From Compostibacter hankyongensis (lineage in GTDB: Bacteria > Bacteroidota > Bacteroidia > Chitinophagales > Chitinophagaceae), in NCBI RefSeq assembly GCF_039541075.1, contig NZ_BAABFN010000006.1, positions 124,001-188,000 of the forward strand: DNA of 64,000 nucleotides, read 5' to 3'. Positions 55,001 through 62,807 of the stretch are shown here, one piece after another. Position 1 is the stretch's first letter, and every line of letters starts with the position of its first letter. The notes under the pieces are model-generated. The model saw nothing but the letters and a program-made list of their open reading frames with translations. It did no database searches and was not told the DNA's origin. The position numbers and the translations under genes are program-made.

Positions 55001-55766
55001 GCTGCGGAGAACAAAAGAGCAGGTGGCCCGCGACCTGCCCGAGCGTACCGAAATGGTGCTCTTTTGCGAGATGGATCCGGAGCAGCGTCATATCTATGAC
55101 ACCTTCCGGAATGCCTACCGCGCCAAGATACTGGGCACCATCGACGATATCGGCATTGCCCGCTCCCAGCTGACCATCCTGCAGGGGCTGGTAAAGCTGC
55201 GCCAGATCTGCGACTCGCCCTCCATCCTGAATGAGCCGGACGCCTATCCCACGCATTCGGTAAAGCTGCACGAGCTCACCCGCGAGCTGCAGGAGAATAC
55301 GGGCGATCATAAGGTGCTGGTATTCTCCCAGTTCCTCGGCATGCTGTCCCTCATCCGCGAGCGGCTGCAGAAGCTGCATATCCCTTACGAATATTTCGAC
55401 GGCAGCACCTCTTCTGCCGACCGGGTAAAGGCCATCGACAACTTCCAGGCCAACGAATCCTGCCGCGTTTTTCTGATCTCATTGAAAGCGGGCGGCGTGG
55501 GGCTCAACCTTACGGCCGCCGACTATGTCTACATCGTGGATCCCTGGTGGAACCCGGCTGTAGAACAGCAGGCCATCGACCGGACCCACCGTATCGGGCA
55601 GACCAAGAACATCTTTGCCTACCGCATGATCTGTAAAGACAGCGTGGAGGAAAAGATCCTGCAGCTGCAGGATAAAAAGAAAACGCTGGTCAAGGATATC
55701 ATCGCCGACGATGCCGGCTTTGTCAAAAAGCTCACCCGGGAGGATGTGCTGTACCTGTTCAGCTGA
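52047..55766 (+). CDS. SNF2-family helicase with two SWIM zinc fingers
   Basis: A 1239-residue DEAD-like superfamily 2 ATPase. The N-terminus carries two SWIM-type fingers of the CxC...CxH form: Cys73/Cys75/Cys83/His85 and Cys184/Cys186/Cys194/His196. A long middle region follows (about 250-760), then the SNF2 ATPase with Walker A DDMGLGKT (about 804-811), DESQAIKN (DEAH-type box) and the C-terminal helicase half ending with STSSADR, GGVGLNLTAAD and QAIDRTHRIGQ. Such proteins remodel DNA-protein complexes such as stalled RNA polymerase (RapA-like). Its stop overlaps the convergent response-regulator stop by 8 bases. Confidence 0.94.
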   Translation: MPLPQLIKYVYNNGTDEVIRRGKLIFSTGGVTLLQADPLLKTASFRVKSDTHANFYKVTVNKYHEANGLSVRCQCPYNLGDICRHEAAALFQLQDMLDKHMLEEKEAHFDQRHTVVKMKTIDLRALKLLTSQQIFSEAERMARHHQATINSAKDECVEATLIYELQTYSLIIKRNEERNFDTHCTCDESRYLLCKHKTALLLQLLNAHGPYYFDTLRNWDKEKNKLLALYGYSLQDDLEGKFAFSYVNGKPFLRVLDPAIKKVNQPPAGPPPEAVETAPASRQRIGVVFSAGTAYPWCQTELISGETDESQSRFLPPVQQLDLSKYVDYYRFPPEDRELITPVRKLQSSEVNRYLNKNSPFAGIWDNIYQDDGEELPAETKDLILEYFHPKLKRLLAQLDGSHATYWLPPGEAFRTASLRQITVSAIAARPVFRAQMVKNGVEISCQVAIPDETVDISANECPSPLLFLYRKRLYGFSSQQDAAVVEPFLREGVRRISRADWPAYLEKELLPLSKRYTLHFDEKLKQDIRDVQPRNAVRLKELGETLLIQPLFLYEGQEAEWDDHTELWTQQDGVIRRIRRQKDAEEDFIRQLRELHPNFRQATNHRYFYLRTKEALSHNWFFNFFDALKAADAQVFGYDTLKHFRFNTHRPETRLRISSNIDWFDAEVDLLYGNQHVSIRDVKKALQHKQNYVQLADGTLGMLPEEWLRKYGLFFRMGDESGKGLRLSKYNFGVIDELYEHIDDDTVLLELEEKRRRLLKADELEPAALPENVQVTLRPYQESGFHWLNYLDKIGWGGILADDMGLGKTVQALIFLQHYKNNNGRCLTLVVCPTTLIYNWENEIRKFTPQLQHHIHHGPARNYDPEELRRYDIIITTYGTLRSDIQLFTSLEFDYVILDESQAIKNPHSKVTKAAQLLRAHNRLALSGTPMQNNTFDIYAQMNFLNPGMLGSVDFFRNEFATPIDRFQDEERKTHLRKLIYPFLLRRTKEQVARDLPERTEMVLFCEMDPEQRHIYDTFRNAYRAKILGTIDDIGIARSQLTILQGLVKLRQICDSPSILNEPDAYPTHSVKLHELTRELQENTGDHKVLVFSQFLGMLSLIRERLQKLHIPYEYFDGSTSSADRVKAIDNFQANESCRVFLISLKAGGVGLNLTAADYVYIVDPWWNPAVEQQAIDRTHRIGQTKNIFAYRMICKDSVEEKILQLQDKKKTLVKDIIADDAGFVKKLTREDVLYLFS

Positions 55767-56439
55767 TCAGCTTGTAGCCTACGCCGCGGACATTGACGAT
55801 CTGCACGGCGGCGTCTTCCTTGAGGTAACGTCTTAGCTTGGTGATAAAAACATCCATGCTGCGGGCGTTAAAAAAGCTGTCGTCGCCCCAGAGGGATTTC
55901 AGCATGTGAGAGCGTTCCACCACTTCATTACGCTGTTCGCACAGCATACGCAGGATCTCCGACTCGCGGTGCGAAAGCTTGCATTCCTCCCCGTCGAGGC
56001 TCAGCCGCTGGCGGACGGGATCAAAACGGTAACGCCCGAGCTGGTATACCGCGTTTTCAGCCGCCGGGGCAGGACGGGGCGCCCTCTTCAGCAGCTCCCG
56101 GATACGGACGATCAGCTCATCCATGCTAAACGGCTTCCGGAGATAATCGTTCCCGCCCAGCTCGAAACCCTGGATCACGTCGGCGGTCCTGGAGCGGGCG
56201 GTAAGGAACAGGATGGGTACGTCTTTGTCCGCTTCCCGTATCTTCCGGGTAAGGGAGAACCCGTCCATGCCGGGCATCATCACATCCATGACAATGATGT
56301 CGGGAGCCTGCTCCCGGAAAAGGGTCCAGCCCGTTTCCCCGTCGGGGGCATAAGACATGGAAAAGCCGCGCATCTCCAGGCTGTCCATTACGATGCGGGC
56401 CAGCATCTCCTCATCTTCTATCAGCAAAACTCTGGGCAT
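55759..56439 (-). CDS. response regulator, OmpR/PhoB family
   Basis: A 226-residue regulator with a receiver domain (phospho-acceptor Asp52 in VMDVMMPGMDG) and an OmpR-type winged helix (about 128-226, ending VNVRGVGYKLIS). It starts 14 bases after the kinase stop and is its partner. Candidate binding sites are TTTAACA direct repeats at 57974-57980 and 57994-58000 upstream of the divergent outer-membrane gene. Its stop overlaps the SNF2 gene stop. Confidence 0.94.
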   Translation of the reverse strand: MPRVLLIEDEEMLARIVMDSLEMRGFSMSYAPDGETGWTLFREQAPDIIVMDVMMPGMDGFSLTRKIREADKDVPILFLTARSRTADVIQGFELGGNDYLRKPFSMDELIVRIRELLKRAPRPAPAAENAVYQLGRYRFDPVRQRLSLDGEECKLSHRESEILRMLCEQRNEVVERSHMLKSLWGDDSFFNARSMDVFITKLRRYLKEDAAVQIVNVRGVGYKLIS

Positions 56440-56453
56440 AAGCCGCGAAGGTT

Positions 56454-57881
56454 TCAGGTATCTTCAGGAAAGGTAAGGATAAATTCGCTCCCCTTTCCTT
56501 CCTCGCTGTGTACCCTGATCTGCCCGCCATGCTGCTCCACTACCGTTTTCACATAGCTCAGACCCAGGCCGAAGCCTTTTACCGTATGCACGTTTCCGGT
56601 AGGTACACGGAAAAACTTCTCAAATATCTCCCGTTGATAGGCCGGGGGTATGCCCCTGCCGTCGTCCTTTATGGTAATGACCAGCTGTCCGTTCCGGCGG
56701 ATGCAGCGGATCTGGATATTCACCTGCTCCCCGGAGTATTTGACGGCATTGTCCACCAGGTTGCTGAGCGCATTCCCGAGATGGGTAGGGTCGGCCTGGA
56801 TCACAGGGTCGGAAAGCGAATAGTAGCGCTGGAAGGAAACCGGCTTGGAGGCGTTCATCTGGTGGGTGTTCACCACCTCGTCCAGCAGCGTTTCCAGATC
56901 GACCTTTTCGCGGTGCAGCTCCAGCCCTTCGCGTTCGGAGGCTGCCGTATCCAGCACCTTCTCCACCAGCATGGAAAGGCGGGCCAGCTGTTTTTCCGCC
57001 ATGGAGAGGTAAGCGTCCGTCTTCTCCCGGTTGCGCAGCGCGTCGAAATGCTGCAGGGCCTCCACGGCGGCAGACACCGTGGTAATGGGCGTCTTCAGCT
57101 CATGCGTCATGTTGTTGATAAAGTCGTTCTTGATCTCGGAGAGCTTCTTCTGCTTCAGGATGGTATGCAGCATATAGCCGAAGCAGTAAGAAGTGCAGCC
57201 GATCAGCAGCAGGGTGGCCAGCAGCAGCCAGAACATACGGCGGAGGATATACTGCACAGGCGTTTTAAAGCCGGCCTGCAGCCATATATCATCCAGCGGG
57301 TTGAGCAGGACGTGCCGGGTGGTGACCGGAAAGCCGGGCAGCTCAATATCGCGCCGTTCGGCCTGCCGCCGGTCCTCCTCCGGCAGATGCAGCGTATCCA
57401 GCCGGTAGGCCGCCGATATCTTGCGTAGCCGCAGCTCTTCCGAGAAAAGGGAATCCACCTGCTGCAGCTGTTCCGGGGAAAAAGTGTGCTTCTGCCGGTA
57501 CCAGAACAGGAGCAGCCCCCGGTAGATCCGGTTGGTAGCCGGATCCGCGCTGTCGCGGTCGGGCCGCGGTCCTTCCGGCGGACGATTGCGCGCATACCAG
57601 CGCCGGGCTACGGCGCGCACCCGCACCCAGGACGAATCCCTCGACGACTGACCGGCCATCGCATGCAGCGAGTCCGGCTGCAGCACCCCCGCGCTCCCGG
57701 CCTTATCCACGTTCTCGTATATCATCCGGCGCGTGGCTTCTTCCAGCGCATCGGTGGCATTAAAGCGGAACCCATAGTAGTTATACCGGTAGGTGTCGTA
57801 CAGCCAGTAGCCCTGCAGCCCGATAATACCGAGGATACAGATACACATCAGCACAAACAGATACCGGATACGGTTTTTCAC
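56454..57881 (-). CDS. sensor histidine kinase
   Basis: A 475-residue kinase with two transmembrane helices (about 8-28 and 215-236) around a periplasmic sensor of about 185 residues that has no recognised ligand fold but is rich in Arg, Asp and Leu. Then come a dimerisation domain with His260 (MTHELKTPITTV) and HATPase_c boxes (ALSNLVDNAVKYS, DDGRGI, GFGLGLSY). It is transcribed divergently from an outer-membrane beta-barrel gene that it may control. A minus-strand TAGTTTTG box (57935-57928) lies 47 bases upstream. Confidence 0.94.
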   Translation of the reverse strand: MKNRIRYLFVLMCICILGIIGLQGYWLYDTYRYNYYGFRFNATDALEEATRRMIYENVDKAGSAGVLQPDSLHAMAGQSSRDSSWVRVRAVARRWYARNRPPEGPRPDRDSADPATNRIYRGLLLFWYRQKHTFSPEQLQQVDSLFSEELRLRKISAAYRLDTLHLPEEDRRQAERRDIELPGFPVTTRHVLLNPLDDIWLQAGFKTPVQYILRRMFWLLLATLLLIGCTSYCFGYMLHTILKQKKLSEIKNDFINNMTHELKTPITTVSAAVEALQHFDALRNREKTDAYLSMAEKQLARLSMLVEKVLDTAASEREGLELHREKVDLETLLDEVVNTHQMNASKPVSFQRYYSLSDPVIQADPTHLGNALSNLVDNAVKYSGEQVNIQIRCIRRNGQLVITIKDDGRGIPPAYQREIFEKFFRVPTGNVHTVKGFGLGLSYVKTVVEQHGGQIRVHSEEGKGSEFILTFPEDT

Positions 57882-57927
57882 GATCTTGATTTTTTACCGG
57901 GCGGCGGCGGGCACCCGGCCATTTTAA

Positions 57928-57935
57928 CAAAACTA
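57928..57935 (-). promoter_or_regulatory. -7 box of the kinase-regulator operon
   Basis: On the minus strand TAGTTTTG matches TAnnTTTG, 47 bases before the kinase ATG. A TTTTAACA word adjoins it (57922-57929, plus spelling), related to the candidate operator repeats nearby, so autoregulation is possible. Confidence 0.5.
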
Positions 57936-57971
57936 TTCATTTCCGGGACAACCGCTTTTACCCGTTCACAC

Positions 57972-58028
57972 TATTTAACACTAAATAATGCGCTTTAACA
58001 TGCCTGCAACGGGATATGCCTGATCTTT
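57972..58028. promoter_or_regulatory. candidate operator and promoter between the two-component system and outer-membrane gene
   Basis: TTTAACA recurs at 57974-57980 and 57994-58000, 20 bases apart (about two helical turns, as for OmpR-type regulators), with a third copy at 57923-57929. An inverted repeat TATTTA-N4-TAAATA spans 57972-57987. A near-consensus -7 box GATCTTTG lies at 58021-58028, so the second repeat would fall in the -33 region of the outer-membrane gene. Confidence 0.5.
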
Positions 58029-58049
58029 GTAACCGGTAAATAACATACT

Positions 58050-60914
58050 GTGAGCAAGTCATTACAAAAGCTGTTGCTGTGCGTGCTGCTGATCTTTCCG
58101 GCCCTCTGCCTGCGGGCGCAGGACAGTACCGCATTCATCCAGGGTAACGTAGAAGGAGAAAGGGCCCGCCAGTCGCTGTCCTATGCTACCGTAGTCTTGC
58201 AGACCGCCCGGGACTCCTCCGTGCTGCAGACCGTGCTGACCGATGAAAAGGGAGCCTTCCTGCTGCCGAATGTCAAGCCGGGATCCTACCGGCTTGTCGT
58301 CACCTACCTCGGCTATCACAACCTGGACACCTCCTTCAGCCTGAAAACCGCCGGCCTCAACCTGGGTACCCTCGTGCTGCCGGACGAAGGAATAAAGCTG
58401 GGCACCGTCGTGGTCAAGGATGAACGGCCGCCGGTGAAGATGTCCGGAGACACCCTGCAGTATAATGCCGGCTCTTTTCCCACCAAGGAAAACGCGGTGG
58501 TGGAGGATGTGCTGAAAAAGCTGCCCGGCGTGGAGGTGGACAAGGACGGCAAGATCACCGCACAGGGAGAAGAAGTGCAGCAGGTGCTGGTAGACGGCAA
58601 GCCTTTCTTCGGGGATGATCCCAAGGTCACCACCAAGAACCTGCCTTCGGATATGATCGAGCAGATACAGATCTTCGATAAAAGCTCGGACCAATCCGAA
58701 TTTACCGGCATCAACGACGGCAATACCAAGAAGACCATCAACCTCACCATTAAGAAAGACCGGAAAAGAGGATTGTTCGGCCGGGCCACGGCCGGCTACG
58801 GCACAGACGACCGTTACCAGCTGAACGCCATGGTCAACAGCTTCAAAGACGAGCAACGGCTTTCTTTCCTCGGCGGGGGCAACAATGTCAACAACCTCGG
58901 CTTCTCTTTCCGGGATATCCGCTCCACCATGGGCGGCGGCGGTGGGGGACGGGGAGGAAGAGGCGGCGGCGGATTCCGCGGCGGCGGCGGCGGAGGCGGT
59001 ATGTTCTCGGGCGGCGGCGGCAACGGCATCACGACCAACTGGATGGGCGGGCTCAATTATCATGACAACTGGAGCCCCAAGCTGGAAGTATACGGCAGCT
59101 ATTTTGCCAACAGCACCAACACCAATACGGCGCAGCTCAGCAGCCGGCAAAATATCCTGAAAGACACTTCCTTTTTTCAGAACAGCCGGGACTCCTCGCT
59201 GAACCGTTCGGTGGATCACCGTTTTAACCTGAACATGGAGTATACCATCGATACGATGAACTCCATCATCTTCCGCCCCTCCATCGGCTACACCACGAAC
59301 GATTATTCCACACAGAGCACCTCGGAGTCCCTTTCGGACAAGCAGGCGCTCGTCAACAACAGCACCAGCTCCTTTGCTTCGCACAATACCTCGCCGAGCC
59401 TGAGCGGAAATCTTCTCTACCGTCATAAGTTCCACAAAAAAGGCAGGACTTTTTCCGTCAACCTCAGCGGCAGCTATAACAAAAATGACGGCAGCTCCGT
59501 CAACCGCTCAGAGAACGGTTATTTTATCGGTACGGATTCCGCTTCCCAGGAGATCATCGATCAGCACAGCACGCTCAATTCGGTGAACCAGAGCTGGGGC
59601 GCTTCGGTCAGCTATACCGAGCCACTGTTCAAGGACCATTATCTGGAATTCGAATATGCCTACAACCAAAATAAAAGCAATTCCGACAAGGCCACTTATA
59701 ACTTCAATCCGGCCTCCAAGGAATATGACGATTATGATTCCACGTACAGCAATATCTTTAAAAATACTTTTAACACGCAACGCGGAAGCGTGAACTTCGT
59801 GGGCAATAAGGAGAAATACGATTATACCATCGGTGTCAGCGCGCAGGATTCGCGTATGCGCAGCAACTGGGAAAATCATGACAGCGTGATCACCCAGCAC
59901 ACGGTGAACTTCTACCCGCAGGTAAATTTCCACTACAATTTCTCCAATACCAAACGCCTGCGGCTGGAATACCAGGGGGCCACACAGCAGCCCAGCATCA
60001 GTCAGCTGCAACCCGTTCCGGACAATACAGACGTGCTGAACATCCAGGTGGGCAACCCCGACCTGAAGCCGTCGTTCAGCAACAGCGTCCGGCTGCATTA
60101 CAACTCTTTTAACCAGGAGAACTTCAGCGGCATATTTTCCTCGCTGAACTTTTCCACCGTATCCAACCAGATCGTCAACTCTACCACCTTCACCGACAGC
60201 GGCAAGCAGTACATCAAGCCGGTGAATGTAAACGGCAGCTATCAGCTGAACGGCTTTACCTTTCTTTCGCTGCCGCTCGACAAGCTGCACATGAAAGTAA
60301 GCCCGGGCACCTCGGTCAGCTTTTCGAGGAATGTAGGCTTTGTCAACGGCGATAAAAATTTCAGCAACAATTTCTCGCTCGGTCCGCGCCTGCGCCTCAG
60401 CTATGATCTGGAAGACCTTTTGGACCTTAATGTCGGGGGCAACGTCAACTATAACCATGTGGTCAACTCCCTGCAGTCCTCCCAAAACCAGGAATACTTC
60501 ACCTACAACCTGTCGCTGGATTTCGAATATCACCTGCCGCTGGGTTTCCTGGTGGGCAGCGATTTCAGCTACATCACCAATACCGGTCTGACGGCGGGAT
60601 ATAACCAGAGCGTGGCCATGTGGAACGCCTATATCGGTAAAGACCTCTTGAAAAAGAAGGCCACCATCAAGCTGCAGGCCTTCGATCTGCTGAATCAGAA
60701 TGTCAGCATCAACCGCGATGTACAGCCCACCTATATCGAAGATACCCAGAACATGGTGCTGACGCAGTACTTCCTGCTGACCTTTACCTTTAACCTGAAC
60801 CGCATCGGCGGCCGCTCAGGCGGAGACCGGGAGTATCACCGGGGACCGGGTGGTCCGGGTGGCGGCATGCACATCATGCGCGGGGGAGGACCGCCTCCGC
60901 CGCCGGGGGGATAG
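58050..60914 (+). CDS. outer-membrane beta-barrel protein with carboxypeptidase-like N-domain
   Basis: A 954-residue outer-membrane protein. The start is GTG at 58050; the signal peptide cleaves near LRAQD (residue 24). A carboxypeptidase-regulatory-like domain (about 28-110) is followed by a plug-like region (about 125-230; GVEVDKDGKI, VLVDGKPFFGDDPK) and a beta-barrel (about 240-940). Residues 295-326 are almost all Gly with a few Arg and Phe, and the C-terminus is again Gly/Pro-rich. It resembles TonB-dependent-receptor-like proteins without a clear TonB box. It is divergent from a two-component system and probably regulated by it. The transported substrate is unknown. Confidence 0.88.
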   Translation: MSKSLQKLLLCVLLIFPALCLRAQDSTAFIQGNVEGERARQSLSYATVVLQTARDSSVLQTVLTDEKGAFLLPNVKPGSYRLVVTYLGYHNLDTSFSLKTAGLNLGTLVLPDEGIKLGTVVVKDERPPVKMSGDTLQYNAGSFPTKENAVVEDVLKKLPGVEVDKDGKITAQGEEVQQVLVDGKPFFGDDPKVTTKNLPSDMIEQIQIFDKSSDQSEFTGINDGNTKKTINLTIKKDRKRGLFGRATAGYGTDDRYQLNAMVNSFKDEQRLSFLGGGNNVNNLGFSFRDIRSTMGGGGGGRGGRGGGGFRGGGGGGGMFSGGGGNGITTNWMGGLNYHDNWSPKLEVYGSYFANSTNTNTAQLSSRQNILKDTSFFQNSRDSSLNRSVDHRFNLNMEYTIDTMNSIIFRPSIGYTTNDYSTQSTSESLSDKQALVNNSTSSFASHNTSPSLSGNLLYRHKFHKKGRTFSVNLSGSYNKNDGSSVNRSENGYFIGTDSASQEIIDQHSTLNSVNQSWGASVSYTEPLFKDHYLEFEYAYNQNKSNSDKATYNFNPASKEYDDYDSTYSNIFKNTFNTQRGSVNFVGNKEKYDYTIGVSAQDSRMRSNWENHDSVITQHTVNFYPQVNFHYNFSNTKRLRLEYQGATQQPSISQLQPVPDNTDVLNIQVGNPDLKPSFSNSVRLHYNSFNQENFSGIFSSLNFSTVSNQIVNSTTFTDSGKQYIKPVNVNGSYQLNGFTFLSLPLDKLHMKVSPGTSVSFSRNVGFVNGDKNFSNNFSLGPRLRLSYDLEDLLDLNVGGNVNYNHVVNSLQSSQNQEYFTYNLSLDFEYHLPLGFLVGSDFSYITNTGLTAGYNQSVAMWNAYIGKDLLKKKATIKLQAFDLLNQNVSINRDVQPTYIEDTQNMVLTQYFLLTFTFNLNRIGGRSGGDREYHRGPGGPGGGMHIMRGGGPPPPPGG

Positions 60915-60917
60915 GAG

Positions 60918-61081
60918 TTTCCGGTTTCTCGTTTGAGGTTCCGGGTTTGAGGTTGGATAGTCTAATGTCTAAAGTTTAAGGTCTGAAGTTCTATTCCGGA
61001 CAGATAACCTTAGACTTTAGACCTTAAACTTTAAACTAAAATGCCCTTCACCTTTCCCCCTTCGCCTTTCACCTCCCCTTC
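60918..61081. repeat. mosaic intergenic repeat, locus 4 (E-B-D)
   Basis: It fills the gap between the convergent outer-membrane and GMC genes. E words TTTCCGGTTTC and GTTTGAGGTT (60918-60954), a full B palindrome with core TATTCCGGACAGATAACC (arms GTCTAAAGTTTAAGGTCT near 60967-60984 and AGACCTTAAACTTTAAAC near 61019-61036, 17 of 18 paired), then block D (AAAATGCCCTTCACCTTTCC and following, 61038-61081). The block order is the reverse complement of that at locus 1, with A and C missing. Confidence 0.78.
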
Positions 61082-61094
61082 AGGGGGCGGGGGT

Positions 61095-62795
61095 TCAAAT
61101 ATTCCCTTTCTTCAGCTCTTTCACCGCATAATCGGCAGCGCGGGCCGTCAGGGCCATATAGGTCAGCGAGGGGTTGACACAGTTGGTAGAGTCCATGCAG
61201 GCGCCGTCGGTAACGAATACGTTTTTCACCGCATGCATCTGGTTCCATTTGTTCAGCACTGACTCTTTCGGGTCGTTCCCCATACGGGCGGTACCCATCT
61301 CGTGGATGGCTAAACCGGGGTAAGATCCCTTGTCATAGGTCCTGACGTTCTTTATACCGGCCGCTTCCAGCATCTCGGCGGCGTCGTTCATCATGTCTTT
61401 GCGCATCTTGTGCTCATTTTCCTTAAAGCCTGCGTCAAAGACGATGGTGGGCAGCCCCCATTTGTCGCGCTTCTGCTTATCCAGGTATACCCGGTTTTCC
61501 TTGTAGGGCAGGCATTCGGCAAAGCCGCCGAGGCCCATCGTCCACATACCCGGCTCGGAGAGCATATCCTTAAAATCCTTCCCTACCCCCAGCTCGGCGA
61601 TGCTGTGCTGCCATCCCTGCCGGGAGGCGCCGCCCTGATAGCCAAAGCCGCGCACGTAATCGCGTTTTTCGTTTTTGTCCACGTTCCGGTAACGCGGGAT
61701 ATAGATGCCGTTGGCGCGGCGGCCGGAATAATATTTATCCTCAAAGCCCGGCGCTTCGCCGGAAGCCCCGCAGCGGAAGTGATGATCCATGAGATAGTGC
61801 CCGAGCACGCCGCTGTCGTTTCCCAGCCCGTTCGGGAAACGGTCGGATACCGAGTTCATCAGCACAAAGGTGGTGCCGACGGCGGAAGCGTTTACAAATA
61901 CGATCTTCGAATAATATTCGACGGTCTGCTTGGTATGGGCATCGATGACCCGTACCCCCGAAGCGCGTTGCTTTTTGGGGTCGTACATCACCTCGGACAC
62001 GATAGAATCCGGTCGCAGGGTCAGCCGGCCGGTAGCCATCGCCGGGGGAAGGGTAGAGGACTGTGTGCTGAAATAACCGCCGAAGGGACAACCCCGGCTG
62101 CAAAGGTTGCGGTACTGGCAGGGACCGCGGCCATGGTGCTTCGCGGTAACATTGGCCACGCGGCCGATGGTCATCAGACGTCCGTTGAAGTTTTTGGCAA
62201 TGCCTTCCTTCACGGACCGCTCCACGCAGTTCATCTCCATGGGCGGCAGAAATTGCCCGTCGGGCAGGGGAGCATAGTTTTCCTTTTGACCGCTGATGCC
62301 GGCATGACGCTCGGCATAATCGTACCAGGGTGCAATATCTTTATAGCGGATCGGCCAGTCGATACCGTGCCCGTCGCGGGCATTGGCTTCAAAATCCAGG
62401 TCGCTCCAGCGATAGCTCTGCCGGCCCCACATGATGGACTTTCCCCCGACGATATCGGGACGAAACCAATCGAACCGCTGTTTCTCCTCATACGGCGCAT
62501 CGGCATCTTTGAACCAGTAGCTTTCGTTGAACTCGCTGTAGGGATAGTCGCGGCTGACAAACTCGTGGGTCTTCCGCTGCTCCGGCGTGATCCGCCCCCG
62601 GTGCCTGAACTCCCAGGGATCTTTCATCGCCGTGGTATAGCCTTTGATGTGCTCCAGCTGATGCCCCCTTTCGAGCATCAGCACGGTGAGCCCCTTTTCG
62701 GTCAGCTCCTTCGCCGCCCAGCCCCCGCTGAGCCCCGAGCCGATCACGATGGCATCATAGGTATTTTGCGCAACGGCTTTATTATTGTAGTTCAT
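61095..62795 (-). CDS. GMC family oxidoreductase
   Basis: A 566-residue FAD-dependent glucose-methanol-choline oxidoreductase. The Rossmann motif is GSGLSGGWAAKEL (from Gly19), followed by LERG, a Cys-containing CSRGCPFGGYF segment, and the C-terminal GMC signature with HEMGTARMG and NCVNPSLT (His/Asn catalytic pair region). No signal peptide is clear. Members of this subgroup in Bacteroidota often oxidise sugars or glucosides at C-3 with a gluconate-dehydrogenase-like small subunit, which is not in the window. It is 12 bases downstream of a close paralog, so the pair arose by tandem duplication. Confidence 0.92.
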   Translation of the reverse strand: MNYNNKAVAQNTYDAIVIGSGLSGGWAAKELTEKGLTVLMLERGHQLEHIKGYTTAMKDPWEFRHRGRITPEQRKTHEFVSRDYPYSEFNESYWFKDADAPYEEKQRFDWFRPDIVGGKSIMWGRQSYRWSDLDFEANARDGHGIDWPIRYKDIAPWYDYAERHAGISGQKENYAPLPDGQFLPPMEMNCVERSVKEGIAKNFNGRLMTIGRVANVTAKHHGRGPCQYRNLCSRGCPFGGYFSTQSSTLPPAMATGRLTLRPDSIVSEVMYDPKKQRASGVRVIDAHTKQTVEYYSKIVFVNASAVGTTFVLMNSVSDRFPNGLGNDSGVLGHYLMDHHFRCGASGEAPGFEDKYYSGRRANGIYIPRYRNVDKNEKRDYVRGFGYQGGASRQGWQHSIAELGVGKDFKDMLSEPGMWTMGLGGFAECLPYKENRVYLDKQKRDKWGLPTIVFDAGFKENEHKMRKDMMNDAAEMLEAAGIKNVRTYDKGSYPGLAIHEMGTARMGNDPKESVLNKWNQMHAVKNVFVTDGACMDSTNCVNPSLTYMALTARAADYAVKELKKGNI

Positions 62796-62807
62796 GATAA
62801 AAAGATT

